From the NCBI GenBank assembly GCA_002171085.1, contig NHGV01000007.1:58381-65749 (forward strand): 7,369 bases of DNA. The letters run 5' to 3'. Within the stretch, counting starts at the first letter, position 1; the number at the start of each line of letters is the position of its first letter. Below, piece after piece: positions 7,049 through 7,369 of the stretch. The stretch is from Pelagibacteraceae bacterium TMED146. Lineage in GTDB: Bacteria > Pseudomonadota > Alphaproteobacteria > Pelagibacterales > Pelagibacteraceae. Below the pieces are notes generated by a model that saw only the letters and a list, made by a program, of their open reading frames with translations, made no database searches and was not told where the DNA came from. The position numbers were made by a program, and so were the translations under genes.

Positions 7049-7369
7049 TTATAATCCTTCTCTCTCTCTTGCTTCTCGCATTAATTTTTGTTCAGTCTCT
7101 AAAACATCATCTTGTCTTTCTGGCCACTCTCCAGTTTTAATCGCAATCACACATCTCATAACTTCACTAATACCTTGATTAATAAGAATAAAACCTGCAA
7201 CAGGTATTAAAGTTTTAATCATATAAATCTGAATTTGTGCTGGACTATTCCAGCTTGTTTCTTTTGATTGCCAAGCATTACCTGCATAATCAATTCCAGA
7301 AAATGCTAAAGCACAAATACCTGGAAAATAAAAAAGAAAATATAAAACTAAATCTATTTTTGCCTGAGT
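7049..7369 (-). CDS. dctQ: TRAP transporter small permease subunit DctQ (5' end cut by window edge)
   Basis: The minus strand is open from the right edge to a TAA at 7051-7049, giving 106 C-terminal residues of the small four-helix membrane subunit that pairs with DctM and the periplasmic binding protein. Two hydrophobic segments are visible: KIDLVLYFLFYFPGICALAF (near the start of the fragment) and IKTLIPVAGFILINQGISE (around the middle). Between them lies the loop WQSKETSWNSPAQ, and the Trp-Glu-Thr-Ser-Ser/Asn-rich loop before the last helix is characteristic of FcbT2-type DctQ. The protein ends in a charged cytoplasmic tail with many Glu, Arg and Gln residues. The N-terminal half and the start lie outside the window. 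The stop is one base before the dctM start, and the dctM ribosome binding site is inside this gene. Confidence 0.9.
   Translation of the reverse strand, partial: TQAKIDLVLYFLFYFPGICALAFSGIDYAGNAWQSKETSWNSPAQIQIYMIKTLIPVAGFILINQGISEVMRCVIAIKTGEWPERQDDVLETEQKLMREAREREGL
7055..7060 (-). promoter_or_regulatory. Shine-Dalgarno for dctM
   Basis: Read on the minus strand this is GAAGGA, seven bases before the ATG at 7047, and it lies inside the last codons of dctQ. It supports the first of two nearby ATGs (7047 and 7038) as the dctM start. Confidence 0.75.

Noticed and set aside
1..7369. Search for RNA genes, CRISPR repeats, transposons, phage genes and a defence or novel multi-gene system.
   Set aside because: Practically every base is accounted for by recognisable coding sequence; no direct repeats, tRNA-like folds or mobile-element genes were seen.

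Overview
The window looks like a piece of a streamlined, AT-rich alphaproteobacterial chromosome, most likely SAR11 (Pelagibacter-like) or a close marine relative. The reasons are the very low GC with Lys/Asn/Ile/Phe-rich proteins, extreme coding density (only 24 bases lie outside a gene), the mtaB-ftsY order seen in Alphaproteobacteria, and the mix of a TRAP transporter, an amidase and an EamA exporter. The taxonomic call is inference from gene content and composition; no rRNA or other marker gene is present.

The left third (1-2412, plus strand) is a tight housekeeping operon that enters from the left edge. It holds the 3'-most 381 codons of mtaB (methylthiotransferase for t6A37 in tRNA), ftsY (signal recognition particle receptor), and a small OB-fold tRNA-binding protein of the CsaA family. 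The gaps between them are 5 and 1 bases.

The right two thirds (2402-7369, minus strand) form a second compact operon read from right to left. It contains dctQ (partial, cut by the right edge) and dctM, the small and large membrane subunits of a TRAP transporter. They are followed by an amidase-signature hydrolase, a 74-residue two-helix membrane protein of unknown function, a 10-helix EamA/DMT transporter and a membrane-anchored alpha/beta hydrolase. Spacings are 1, 8, -8, 9 and -4 bases. The periplasmic binding protein (dctP) expected for a TRAP system is not visible and probably lies upstream, beyond the right edge. TRAP systems import organic acids and related solutes, so the amidase may act on the imported compound or a derivative; this is inferred from position only.

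The two operons converge and their last genes overlap by 11 bp, with no room for an ordinary terminator and no convincing hairpin. I see no promoter, RNA gene, CRISPR array, insertion sequence or prophage. The window is largely ordinary core and transport content. The items most worth a second look are the unknown small membrane protein with its strong ribosome binding site, the apparent TTG start of the EamA gene in the same frame as the upstream stop, and csaA sitting directly behind ftsY.
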